From an uncultured Armatimonadota bacterium (GTDB taxonomy: Bacteria; Armatimonadota; Fimbriimonadia; Fimbriimonadales; Fimbriimonadaceae), in contig CAIVDU010000082.1 in NCBI GenBank assembly GCA_903904815.1, positions 16,531 to 80,530 on the forward strand: DNA of 64,000 nt. The letters run 5' to 3'. The notes below the pieces were generated by a model that was given only the letters and a program-made list of their open reading frames with translations, was not told where the DNA came from and searched no databases. The position numbers and the translations under genes were made by a program. Shown one piece after another: positions 17,501 to 25,585 of this stretch (the first letter of the stretch is position 1; each line of letters begins with the position of its first letter).

Positions 17501-19129
17501 GCCCTTTAGGAACTGAGAGACTTGAAGGTGGCGACCGGCAACTTGGAGATTGAGAGCCCGGTCCGAATTGATTGAACCCAAGGCAAACGCCTCCCCCTCC
17601 GTCCCCGAGACATCTGCCCTGGAAACCAAGACTTGTCCGTCCTTATACGTACCGGAGGCTTCGAAATCCAGCGGTTCCAACTTGATGGCTTTCGCTGAAT
17701 ACCGCACTCGACCGTTAGTGCTGAAAGCGACCACAGGCCGAGTCGAAGACCCATGGAACACGGCCTCCCCACTGGCCGTGCCCGAGAAGTCTCGAACCAA
17801 GAATGAGTGTCCGAGTGCCGCCAAGTCGACCGCCGGCGCATGGATTCCTCCCTGCACTGACCTGTCCGCGACCTTAAGGTCGACGCCACCGGAGATCGTC
17901 TGTCCGGTCCATTGAGCCGAGCGCACGTTAATGACGACATCGCGCGGATCCACCGCGAAGTCGGATTCAACGGAGCTCAAAGTTTCGCTCCCCAGTGACA
18001 CGGAGTTCACGCGAGCACTCCCCTGGACCGAGTACCGTTTCGGGTCGGAATAGCTCATCCACCCTTTGACGTCACCCGGCTCCACCACTAGATCTGAGGG
18101 GAGTTGGCTCTTGACTGAGGGAGAGAGGGCCTGGAGGCCCTGCGCATGAACCGTGAACAGGCCACCTGCCGAGGTAGAGCCTCGCCAATTCACGCTTCCG
18201 TCGAAGCTCGCCGAGTTTTGTCCCGTCTTGGCGTCGACGCGTCCAACCGCGCCATCCTGGCTAATCGCGCCCCTGAAGGTAACCAGATCGGCTGAATAGT
18301 CTCGATAGGCAAAGCGGGTGACGACGGCGTCGGACTGCGAAAGGATCGATACCGCTCCTCGATCCGAAATCACGACCGAGGTCGGACCCTTGAGAACGAC
18401 GGAGCCTGCTCGGACATTGTCCAGTCCTGCGACTCGCCGGCCTTCCGGCGTCTCCTTAAGGTGTTCAAGAAGCGTCGCCACCTCCAATCCTGTTGAATCG
18501 AGATCCAGTCGAAAACGGTGATCTGCCGAACGGTGAATCGTTGTTGATGCAACCCCAATCCCGTCCAGGACGACTTTGCCCGATGAGGTCCATGAATCGC
18601 CGAGGCCGGCGACCCAAAGATGACCACTCGTGCCGTGAAGGTGATAGGGGCGGGTCCCTGCCTCGTCCACGAGGTCAAACTTGGCGTTCTTGACTTCCAC
18701 CGAAAAGGGAACGACCGATGGCTTAGCGCTGGGAGTCGGTAGCAGGTACTGGAGCTGAAACTTGCCGTTCTTCAGTCGAGTGAGCCGACCATAAAGGTCG
18801 GTTATCGTCACCTTGAACGGTTGGTCGGTTCCTCGCAGGACCTCTACTCCGGAAAGCAGTACCTGTTCAGCCGACGCAAGCAACTTGCCACTCGGGTCGT
18901 ACAACTTGGGACGCGTGACCTTAAGGAGGCCGCTACGGATGCCAATGCTGTAGGAAGTCGCCCGAAGGTTGATGAATCCGCTCGGTGTTCGAATCGGGAA
19001 TTCAATCGGCACGCCTGGGGCACTGAGCACGTCAACGCATTCACACAAATAGGAGTAGCCCCACACGCCCAATAGGGCGAGGGGGGCCAACACTACTGTG
19101 GATCGCAGTACGGCGGATCGGGCCGGAAT
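14558..19129 (-). CDS. tamB: translocation and assembly module protein TamB (AsmA/DUF490 type)
   Basis: About 1,523 residues. An N-terminal membrane helix is followed by a very long repetitive beta-rich body (AsmA-like beta-taco) and the C-terminal DUF490 domain (about residues 1130-1523), ending DNPYKFGLIYSTRF. TamB-like proteins bridge inner and outer membranes and work with Omp85 proteins or in lipid transport. The start is unusual. AGGAGG at 19138-19143 is 8 nt from an ATT codon at 19129, which gives an N terminus with three Arg before the helix. The first conventional start, GTG at 19093, falls at the edge of the hydrophobic segment and has no ribosome site. I prefer the ATT start but not strongly. 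Confidence 0.88.
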   Translation of the reverse strand: MPARSAVLRSTVVLAPLALLGVWGYSYLCECVDVLSAPGVPIEFPIRTPSGFINLRATSYSIGIRSGLLKVTRPKLYDPSGKLLASAEQVLLSGVEVLRGTDQPFKVTITDLYGRLTRLKNGKFQLQYLLPTPSAKPSVVPFSVEVKNAKFDLVDEAGTRPYHLHGTSGHLWVAGLGDSWTSSGKVVLDGIGVASTTIHRSADHRFRLDLDSTGLEVATLLEHLKETPEGRRVAGLDNVRAGSVVLKGPTSVVISDRGAVSILSQSDAVVTRFAYRDYSADLVTFRGAISQDGAVGRVDAKTGQNSASFDGSVNWRGSTSAGGLFTVHAQGLQALSPSVKSQLPSDLVVEPGDVKGWMSYSDPKRYSVQGSARVNSVSLGSETLSSVESDFAVDPRDVVINVRSAQWTGQTISGGVDLKVADRSVQGGIHAPAVDLAALGHSFLVRDFSGTASGEAVFHGSSTRPVVAFSTNGRVRYSAKAIKLEPLDFEASGTYKDGQVLVSRADVSGTEGEAFALGSINSDRALNLQVAGRHLQVSQFLKGALGQANVEASVTGTLGHPSATGRAEAYALQYQGRDIPLVTTDFSMDPTVINFTNTRAIQGATQADASGKILLGSQHITFQAKASGVQLADYLGEKFIGVADISNVSIVGSIASPLVSGDLTGDSLVMGGIKVDHVQLHASLDRNGISLDNALIQVAGGTVTATGDYDFGAKLAHVQAQATPMRIRDLTETYSSDVTVGGTISGKADLELEGQNIKTANASGRLKGVVVNGTYIGDGPVTVSGVGTKLDGSLEVGQLERFLALRDLHFDYGPDRPTLSGEADLFNISLSDIINTGIGYFPGLSYDTFNTAKSAQGAINASILFSGDAKDPAIDVTTLEATGLAIHGEDLGALTAQFRRGPMLNNERAWNIKSLRLGGGPGTLTMNGKVSEGGAIHLDGDLSGLELSKLSGLDARLGDMSGEANASFTVDGQTAHPTVLASLSANGLFKDPTAKNDDRSLRVELAPVKISETKRRTDGTTTGGIEVSGSYFYRGFVGQVSANAPLKYPFEIPDDEPISGELTVDDRSLKDIAAIVGGIDAKRTDGKVGGKIDASGTTQKISLKGKLSLLASTFASEGIDDTLKDFGVDLELEGDTMTLRAKGTSGLGGILSAEASTQPGDLSSALSRLTGGGVDSLLGNSVKGNLHFDKLKFRQNYPQRAFVQGALSGDVAIGGTFRRPTLSGTATLLGLDSVMPGFETKPELPSAPLINPSFNLSVLLGDTAHVAASTADMYVTGGGKVGGTLTQPQLTANLDVQKGQLKLPASTIRLEDGGTVVLNYQATRTDTFARLDVDLTGLTQVTAPGAGDTIQRYDVTLGVKGDLLSANGLSLTASSDPPDLSQDRILGLLGQTDVLQSLNPGSGVSRSEAQRQVQSALAGFALPSLVDPITSSIAKSLGLDYLEVGFNPYQEATFSFAKSLGGELTLQGSRGLSQPPPGYPFQYDYRLVLHPRRFGKLLSRFSLFLGTDQDNPYKFGLIYSTRF

Positions 19130-19228
19130 CTGGCTTGCCTCCTAGGTGCGTTTAAATCTTTGGGATTGGGCGTACGCAGTTAAGAGTCTGACGATGGAAG
19201 GGGAATGAGCGTTCGATTTTGGCGAACC

Positions 19229-20113
19229 TTATCCCGAAGCCCGAGACAAACGCTCGGCCATGACCTTCTTGCTGAACTCAATTGCGTTGTACGAACTTCG
19301 TACGAACGGGGCGGACGCCACGAAAGCGAAGCCTAGTTCGTCTCCAATGGATTCGTATTCTTTGAACGTGTCCGGGTGGACATAGTCGCTCACCGGTAGG
19401 TGGCGCATCGTTGGTCGGAGATACTGACCGATGGTGACCGCATCCACACCCACCTTCCGCAGGTCTTTGAGCGTTCTCACAACTTCGTCTTTTGTCTCTC
19501 CCAGGCCGAGCATGATGCCCGACTTCGTGTAGATCGTTGGGTCAAGCTCCTTGACGAGTCTCAAAACCTCAAGCGATCGATCGTACTTTGCCTGCGGCCG
19601 GACCACCGTGTGAAGTCGCTCGATCGTTTCGATGTTGTGGTTATAAATCTCGGGGTGGGCGTCGGTAACGAGCTTGATGCACCACTTCTTTGCCTTGAAG
19701 TCGGGAGTAAGCACCTCCACGATCGTTGCCCGGTTGGCTGCGTGGAGCGATCGAATGGTGTCGGCAAACTGGGTCGCGCCTTCGTCGGCCAGGTCGTCCC
19801 GGGCAACCGAAGTCACAACCACGTGCTGGAGTCCCAAGTCGCTGGCAACTTGAGCCACGTTTTCAGGTTCGTTTTGGTCGACTTCGAGGCCCCGTCCAAC
19901 CTTAATTGCGCAGAAGCCGCAGCTCCTGGTGCAGGTGTCCCCAAGGATCATGAACGTCGCGGTCTTTTTTGACCAACATTCGGGAAGGTTGGGACATCGT
20001 GCGCTTTCGCAAACCGTGTGCAGACTCTTAGCCCGCATCATTCCTTCAACTTCGCGGATCGTATCAGGTCGCGGAAGCCGAATCGTAAGCCACTCAGGCA
20101 AACGCTGGGTCAT
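19229..20113 (-). CDS. lipA: lipoyl synthase
   Basis: A 294-residue radical-SAM enzyme that inserts two sulfurs into protein-bound octanoyl chains to make lipoate. The auxiliary 4Fe-4S cysteines are Cys35, Cys40 and Cys46 (CESARCPNLPEC) and the radical-SAM cluster is Cys61, Cys65 and Cys68 (CTRSCGFC). The C-terminal RSSYNA motif holds the Ser ligand of the auxiliary cluster. The ATG at 20113 is chosen because homologous sequence begins there and TATACT lies only 5 nt upstream, so the message looks leaderless. No lipB is adjacent. Confidence 0.95.
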   Translation of the reverse strand: MTQRLPEWLTIRLPRPDTIREVEGMMRAKSLHTVCESARCPNLPECWSKKTATFMILGDTCTRSCGFCAIKVGRGLEVDQNEPENVAQVASDLGLQHVVVTSVARDDLADEGATQFADTIRSLHAANRATIVEVLTPDFKAKKWCIKLVTDAHPEIYNHNIETIERLHTVVRPQAKYDRSLEVLRLVKELDPTIYTKSGIMLGLGETKDEVVRTLKDLRKVGVDAVTIGQYLRPTMRHLPVSDYVHPDTFKEYESIGDELGFAFVASAPFVRSSYNAIEFSKKVMAERLSRASG

Positions 20114-20118
20114 GGTTG

Positions 20119-20124
20119 AGTATA
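20119..20124 (-). promoter_or_regulatory. -10 element of lipA, leaderless geometry
   Basis: On the minus strand TATACT is followed by CAACC and the ATG of lipA. There is no room for a ribosome binding site. The -35 region is poor. Confidence 0.45.
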
Positions 20125-20206
20125 GCTGAAGGGGCCTGCCAGGACCCCTTCTTGCCATACCAGTAGTAGTTTTCAACTCCCAATGCACATCATCGGGAAT
20201 GAATCA

Positions 20207-20563
20207 TTAAGGGACGATTCCGACGTTGCATGAGGCGCTGTAGCCATTACACGACGCCGTGACTGAGACAGATGTCATTGAAGCAGTGGGACTGGCAATT
20301 CCGTACGAGTAGGCGACCGAACTTCCGGCCGGAACCGTCACGGTGCTAGGAACCGCAAATTCTGGAGAAGTGGAAGTCAGTGACACAACCTGATCGGAGG
20401 TCGTGGTCGCATTGAGAGTGATTTGAAGGGCGACAGATGTTCCCGGGCTGACGATTTGACTGGACGGGGCAATCCCGTTCGGACCTCCCCCTGCATCACG
20501 TGGACCTGAGATTGCGATACCTGCTAATAATAACAGCGAAAGGAGCAAAATGGGCGTACGCAT
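20207..20563 (-). CDS. small secreted protein of unknown function
   Basis: From the ATG at 20563, 118 residues. A strong signal peptide (MRTPILLLSLLLLAGIAIS) is followed by a single beta-sandwich-like domain rich in Ser, Thr and Val, with phrases such as VPSTVTVPAGSSVAYSYG and two Cys at NGYSASCNVG and TASC that could form a disulphide. An upstream TTG/ATG pair at 20584/20581 would add up to seven residues ahead of the signal peptide and seems less likely. I recognise no family. Confidence 0.65.
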   Translation of the reverse strand: MRTPILLLSLLLLAGIAISGPRDAGGGPNGIAPSSQIVSPGTSVALQITLNATTTSDQVVSLTSTSPEFAVPSTVTVPAGSSVAYSYGIASPTASMTSVSVTASCNGYSASCNVGIVP

Positions 20564-20712
20564 AGAATTTGTCACTACCATCAAGACGGCGCAAAGGTAC
20601 CAAATGGCAGTGGGTACTTGTCGATTATTACGCAGAATTAATGATGCTCGCAGTGTTAGATCTGCCTCGAAGCCCGCGTTTACTGTCGAGCGGTTCGTAC
20701 CCTCATCAAACG

Positions 20713-23262
20713 TCAGACCAAGGCGTACGATGTGGCAGTTCGGAGGATTTCGTCGATCTCCATCATCCTGCCCTGATTGTATTGGGCCTGGAAGGCATCC
20801 TGGCCAATCTCTTCAATAATGGCCTTGATCCCCTGGTGGGTGAGTCCCATCTCATAATCGTTGAGTCGACCTTCGTCCTGCTCGACGAGAGCATTGGCCC
20901 CACCGAAAAGCAAGGCAGCTTCAGAGTAACGTTGCTCTCGAATCAAGGCGTGCGCAAGAGTTCTGACCGCTACAGCAGCGGATAGCCAGTGCCCAGAGTC
21001 ATTCAAGAGGTCAATAGCCCCCGCTGCGAAGGCCTTTGCACGCACGATATCTCCGCGGCCAAGTGCCGCGTTCGCAATATTATTCCTAAACCTTGCTTTC
21101 CAACTACTCGAAGACTGATCGGACTCAATTGCCAGAGCCTCTTCAACGAGTTCGTCAAAGTCGTCCAGCCGGTACGTGCTACTGTCGCTACCAAGCAAGT
21201 TCGTAATGCTGTTGTAAAGAAGTGTGGTTTCACCGCTTTCTCGAGCGATGTTGGCCGCCTGACGATGGTTTTCAGCGGTTGCCCCGAATTCGTCCCTTGC
21301 CAGTGATATGAGTCCCAGGGTGCCGTAGAGGAAGATCTGAAATCGCTTGTTGCCGGTTGCGATCGCACGCTCAAGCCCACGCTTGGCATAGGAAGTTGCC
21401 TTCGCAGTGTCACCCAGGCGAAGAGCCATGACCGCAGCAAAATTCTCAAGTCGAGCCTGACTAGGAAAACTCTTCTTCTTCTTGAGGATCTCTTCAGCTA
21501 GGGCTAGCGCTTCGTTCGGGAAGTTTCTCTCGAACCAAAAGATCAACACGGAAGCGACCATCTCTGAAGCTCGTTCTAGCTCGCCTTGTTTAATCAAAAC
21601 TCGGGCAACCGCGCTGATATCCGCACATTGCTCTTCAATCCGCCGAGTCCAGGAAGCTTGATCTTTTCCGGCCAATCCAGATGCCGACTCGAGGGCAACC
21701 CGTTCGTAATAGCTCAGCCGACTTTCAACCGCCTCAGCGTAAATATCGGGGGGGATGGTCTGCCGTGCAAATTCTTTGACACTTGCAGAAGCTGCAAACC
21801 TGCGAGAATCGACGTTTGCTCCATCTGGGTTCAACAATCCTGCATCAACGAGTTCTTCGAAAGCATGCAAGGAGGCGAATTTCGGAAACATTGCTTCGAT
21901 GTCATCGAGTCCCACTGCCCCATCGACTACCGAAAGGCAGCCTAAGAGTGTTCGAGCCTCGTCGCTCAGCGGAGAAACCGTAACGGCGATCATCTTCTGA
22001 AGTGATTGGTGTCGCTCCGGGCCCTGCTCTGAGCCCTTTAAAAACACCAAAGGCTGGTCAAGTCGATCCAAGATTTGTCGGGGACTCAATACTCTCAACT
22101 TATTGATTGCCAGCATAAGCGCTGCCGGATTCCCATCGAGTCGTCGACAAATGATTGCGATGGTTTCTGCGTTGTCTTGAGAAGTTCGAAATTCCGGAAC
22201 GACGGCCGCCGCACGCGATTCAAAAAACGCCACCGAATCGTACTCACGCAATGCCTGCCATGTGCCTGGACCCTTTGGAAGCTCCAAGCCCCGGAGAGGC
22301 ATAGAGGATTCGTTTGGCAGTCCAAGAGATCGGGGAGAGACCACCACGATGGCTAGGTTGGGCGCGGCGGCCAACAGTCGGCGCGTAACACTTCTGACCT
22401 CTTGAAGATCTCGAGCCCCAATATCAAGTCCTAGGACACCGTCGATAAACTCTGCTTCGGCAAGTAGCGCCTCCAAATGAGTTTGAAGCGGCCGCTTTTG
22501 AATCTCCAGTGTGTCAGTGAGCGCGGAAGCAAGTAGAGTTGGACTGGCGAGATTTGAGACGTCCAAATACCACGACTTCGTGAGCGGATCCATCTCATCC
22601 AGAACTCGCCTAAGTAGAGTTGTCTTTCCGACACCTGCCGGGCCGGAAAGAGTGATCAGGCGATATCTCGTTACGAGATCTTCGAGGTCTGAAAGTTCCT
22701 TTGAACGACCGATGAATCGAAGGGGCGCCTCGCGTTCGCTTCGCAAAGACGAGTCGACTCCTGACCGTCCAGGAGCTTGAATAAGGAACAATCGTTCGAC
22801 AACACCGCCAGTCAGTGCACGATTACCCAACTCCACCATTCGCGCGCCTTCCGGCAAAAGTTCTCTTGCTGTCTCGGCAGCTGCCAGAGTCAAAATCAAC
22901 TGTCCCGGCTCACCGAAGCTTGCACACTCGACTGCACGCTTAGCTTTCGCATGTAGCAGTTTGACTTCGGGACCTACTTCGCCAAGCCAGATGGCGGCGA
23001 CTAGCTTGTCACCCTGTTTGAAGAGTTCAAAAGCCGCCTGAACGGCCTGACTAGCGAGGGAATACGCAAACACTTGAGTCTCACCCTCCCCGTAAATCGG
23101 GGGTGGGGAGCCCTTAAATGGCGACTTATGTCCAACAACGGCTAGTAAAGCCAGTAGCCTCATCCCTTGTGGAAAAACCCCTTCGGAAGAAGCAAATTCA
23201 TCAGTACGCATTGGAGCCTCGGCTACCGTAAAATCCCACTCATTATCAGACATTCCGCTCAC
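20713..23262 (-). CDS. degenerate cyclase-homology domain / NB-ARC ATPase / TPR protein
   Basis: An 849-residue cytoplasmic protein. Residues 10-165 follow the layout of class III adenylate cyclase domains, with GQLILTLAAAETARELLP and MVELGNRALTG near the end, but the usual metal aspartates and the FTDIEGST-type start are gone, so catalysis is unlikely. An STAND/NB-ARC ATPase follows, with P-loop GPAGVGKT at 207-214 and the four hydrophobic residues of Walker B around LAIVVVSPR. The C-terminal half (about 540-849) is made of TPR-like helical repeats. Such proteins are signal-dependent switches that oligomerise on ATP binding. No DNA-binding domain is evident and the effector is unknown. Confidence 0.8.
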   Translation of the reverse strand: MSGMSDNEWDFTVAEAPMRTDEFASSEGVFPQGMRLLALLAVVGHKSPFKGSPPPIYGEGETQVFAYSLASQAVQAAFELFKQGDKLVAAIWLGEVGPEVKLLHAKAKRAVECASFGEPGQLILTLAAAETARELLPEGARMVELGNRALTGGVVERLFLIQAPGRSGVDSSLRSEREAPLRFIGRSKELSDLEDLVTRYRLITLSGPAGVGKTTLLRRVLDEMDPLTKSWYLDVSNLASPTLLASALTDTLEIQKRPLQTHLEALLAEAEFIDGVLGLDIGARDLQEVRSVTRRLLAAAPNLAIVVVSPRSLGLPNESSMPLRGLELPKGPGTWQALREYDSVAFFESRAAAVVPEFRTSQDNAETIAIICRRLDGNPAALMLAINKLRVLSPRQILDRLDQPLVFLKGSEQGPERHQSLQKMIAVTVSPLSDEARTLLGCLSVVDGAVGLDDIEAMFPKFASLHAFEELVDAGLLNPDGANVDSRRFAASASVKEFARQTIPPDIYAEAVESRLSYYERVALESASGLAGKDQASWTRRIEEQCADISAVARVLIKQGELERASEMVASVLIFWFERNFPNEALALAEEILKKKKSFPSQARLENFAAVMALRLGDTAKATSYAKRGLERAIATGNKRFQIFLYGTLGLISLARDEFGATAENHRQAANIARESGETTLLYNSITNLLGSDSSTYRLDDFDELVEEALAIESDQSSSSWKARFRNNIANAALGRGDIVRAKAFAAGAIDLLNDSGHWLSAAVAVRTLAHALIREQRYSEAALLFGGANALVEQDEGRLNDYEMGLTHQGIKAIIEEIGQDAFQAQYNQGRMMEIDEILRTATSYALV

Positions 23263-23474
23263 TTTTGGTCTGGCAAAAGAAACGGAAACGCTCGAAACTG
23301 GCCAAAATCCTTACTTTCCCTAACAATTCGGGAAGGTTTGGACGAAAGACAATCACGTGGGGAAACCTGCACTGGCTTCCGATCCCTCCCCGCGATATAT
23401 GCGAGCAAATCTCGTAGCCAAGACAGTGGGCCACCGACTCTCAAGCTCAGGTTGATGGCAACCGAGTAAGGGAT

Positions 23475-23560
23475 TGGTGCGCGGGAAAGGACTCGAACCT
23501 TCACGCCTTGTGGGCGCTACCACCTCAAGGTAGTGCGTCTACCAATTTCGCCACCCGCGC
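23475..23560 (-). tRNA. tRNA-Leu (GAG anticodon)
   Basis: The cloverleaf can be drawn: acceptor GCGCGGG, D arm with TTGGTAGACGC, anticodon stem CTACC/GGTAG with loop TTGAGGT (anticodon GAG), a long variable arm CGCCCACAAGGCG (type II tRNA), T loop TTCGAGT, and encoded CCA at the 3' end. It reads CUC and CUU leucine codons. Confidence 0.95.
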
Positions 23561-23596
23561 AGCGAAACAATATGATACCCCAATGGAAATCAGATA

Positions 23597-24340
23597 TCAA
23601 TCGGGTCTCTTGCGGCAGATGTACATGGCCTCAACCTCATCAAGGCTCAAAAACCGTTGACCCCAATGGCCGGCCGTGCCTCCGTAAACATTGTCGACCA
23701 AGAATCCCGACCTCGAAAGCATCGCGGTTACCTCAGGCGGGATGAATAGCCGCTCGCGAATGCGCATAAGCGTCGGACCCTCTGGCAAGTCCCACTCGTC
23801 TACATAGTTCGCAAGCATCGTAGACGGATCGAACCGACCCTCGGCAATATGCTCATCCTTCATCTGGCGAATGATCGAATAGCCATTCAGAGCTGTCATC
23901 ACGAAGGGTGCGTTCGGCTTGAGGCAACGCGCAATGTTCTCAAGAATTGAGGCATCGTGCTTTTCCGCCTCCTCGCCTTGCTCAAGCAGTCCGACACCGC
24001 CTTCACAAAGGCACACCGCGCCATCGTACTTCCGCCCAAGAGTGAACTCGGTGGCGTCCGCTTGGAGCCACTCCACCTCAACGCCTGCCAACTGCGCGTT
24101 TCGGCGACCAACTTCAAGCATTGACGGGGAGATATCCAGTCCGGTGACGTGGTAGCCACGGCGCGCAAACTCAATCGCGTGACGGCCGGTTCCACAACCG
24201 ACATCCAAAATGCTTGATCCCTTCGGAAGCGGATAGAGCTTCAGAATGAACTCGACTTCCTGGGCGGTGTACTGAGTGAATCCGTTCTCTTCATAGCGCT
24301 CGGCATGAGCGTCGAAGAACTTCTGCCATTCGCGGACCAT
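23597..24340 (-). CDS. class I SAM-dependent methyltransferase
   Basis: 247 residues. SAM motif I is LDVGCGTGRH at 45-54, motif II is the acidic end of VTGLDISPSML, and QADATEF holds the residue that contacts adenine. The 90 residues after the Rossmann core would form the substrate lid. The family of small-molecule methyltransferases is broad and the substrate cannot be told. It starts 4 bp after the HAD phosphatase stop, so the two are one transcriptional unit. Confidence 0.85.
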   Translation of the reverse strand: MVREWQKFFDAHAERYEENGFTQYTAQEVEFILKLYPLPKGSSILDVGCGTGRHAIEFARRGYHVTGLDISPSMLEVGRRNAQLAGVEVEWLQADATEFTLGRKYDGAVCLCEGGVGLLEQGEEAEKHDASILENIARCLKPNAPFVMTALNGYSIIRQMKDEHIAEGRFDPSTMLANYVDEWDLPEGPTLMRIRERLFIPPEVTAMLSRSGFLVDNVYGGTAGHWGQRFLSLDEVEAMYICRKRPD

Positions 24341-24344
24341 ATGC

Positions 24345-25010
24345 CTAAAGGGTACCGGTTAGCCCGCAGACATAGGGCGCCCAATCCCGTGGGTGGCTGG
24401 CAACGGCGACCGCCCCCGCCCTAAGCAACTCCTCTTCAGACCCATAGCCATAAGTGACCCCAAGGCACTCCATCCCATTCGCTTTGGCGCCGAGAACGTC
24501 ATGCTTTCGGTCGCCGATCATCAGGCACTCGTCGACGTTAAGGCCTTCTTGCTGGACCAAGTACGCAATCAACTCACCCTTGTTCGCGCGAGTTCCGTCC
24601 AAACCGCTTCCATAGATCGCTTCAAAGTAGCCGGCGAGTTCGAAGTGGGTCAGAATGCGCTTCGCGAACACTTGGGGCTTCGATGTGGCGACGAAGAGCC
24701 GAAGGCCAGCAGCCCTGAGTTCTGCCAACGCTGCCGGCATGCCATCGTAAACTGAATTCTCCGCCCATCCGAGTGTGTCGTATCGCTCTCGATAAAATTC
24801 GACTCCCTGCTGAATAAGCCTTTCGTCCGAGGTGTCCAGGAGGGTTGCAAACGAGAGATGAATGGGAGGTCCGACTGTCCACCGAAGCTCCTCGGCGCTC
24901 ATATCAGGTCTTGCAAGCGCCTTGAGCGCGTAGCGGATACAGTTCGTAATGCCCAGCTCGGAGTCAGTCAACGTGCCATCGAGATCGCACAGAACATTTT
25001 TGATACCCAC
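24345..25010 (-). CDS. HAD-superfamily phosphatase, phosphoglycolate-phosphatase-like
   Basis: 221 residues. The nucleophile motif is CDLDGTLTDSE (Asp9, Asp11), motif II Thr is in VATSKP, the Lys of motif III is in RANKGE, and motif IV is IGDRKHD. A helical cap (about 15-85) places it with the Gph/PgmB/pyrophosphatase subgroup. The substrate is likely a small phosphate ester. GTG at 25010 is used with AAGG 6 nt upstream. It is cotranscribed with the methyltransferase. Confidence 0.87.
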   Translation of the reverse strand: MGIKNVLCDLDGTLTDSELGITNCIRYALKALARPDMSAEELRWTVGPPIHLSFATLLDTSDERLIQQGVEFYRERYDTLGWAENSVYDGMPAALAELRAAGLRLFVATSKPQVFAKRILTHFELAGYFEAIYGSGLDGTRANKGELIAYLVQQEGLNVDECLMIGDRKHDVLGAKANGMECLGVTYGYGSEEELLRAGAVAVASHPRDWAPYVCGLTGTL

Positions 25011-25075
25011 AGACCTTGAGTTTAGCTGGGGGCCGAGCGCCCTGGCCGACCGTAACTCATACTTGAGGGAACACC

Positions 25076-25495
25076 ATGATCGAGAAACAGCGGATCCAAA
25101 GACTCGGGTCTTACGCGTTGATTAAACAAGAGGGATGCATTCTTTTGTGTCGCCTCACTGGCGGTCCGGGAGACGGACAGTGGACGCTGCCGGGTGGCGG
25201 AGTTGAGTTTGGCGAGCATCCCGAGTCCGCCGCCGTGCGAGAAGTGTTCGAAGAGACCGGCTACAAGGTGATTCTTGGCTCGTTGCGCAAGGTGAGCGAC
25301 CAACTGGCGGATCACATTCACGCGCAGATGCATCATGTCCAGTTCATCTACGACGCAACCATCGTCGGCGGAGAGTTGACGTGTGAATCAGAAGGAACCA
25401 CCGACATGGTGGGATGGTTCACCGAGATTGAAACAGCCGAAATGACGCTCGTCCCTCTCGCCGCGCTGGGAATCCGCATTGCATTCGGCGAATAA
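25076..25495 (+). CDS. Nudix hydrolase
   Basis: 139 residues. The complete Nudix box runs from Gly41 to Tyr63: Gly41, Glu47, then REVFEETGY at 55-63, so the Mg-binding glutamates are present. The family cleaves nucleoside diphosphates linked to another group. The substrate is not predictable; the short form resembles MutT/ADP-ribose-type members. GAGGG lies 6 nt before the ATG. It is divergent from the HAD phosphatase, with 65 bp between the starts. Confidence 0.9.
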   Translation: MIEKQRIQRLGSYALIKQEGCILLCRLTGGPGDGQWTLPGGGVEFGEHPESAAVREVFEETGYKVILGSLRKVSDQLADHIHAQMHHVQFIYDATIVGGELTCESEGTTDMVGWFTEIETAEMTLVPLAALGIRIAFGE

Positions 25496-25563
25496 GGACT
25501 ACCACGATCTCACCGCAATTTTGACGTGTTGGGAACTGCAGAGGGCTCGCAGGCGATACTAAC

Positions 25564-25581
25564 GACGGCTTAGGAGCCGTC
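25564..25581 (+). promoter_or_regulatory. RNA hairpin holding the ribosome binding site
   Basis: GACGGCT, loop TAGG, AGCCGTC: a 7-bp perfect stem with the AGGAG Shine-Dalgarno (25572-25576) in its loop and 3' arm, 9 nt before the ATG at 25586. The loop sequence GGA at the ribosome site is also what a CsrA-binding hairpin looks like, and csrA is encoded at 54423-54629. Confidence 0.45.
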
Positions 25582-25585
25582 CTTT

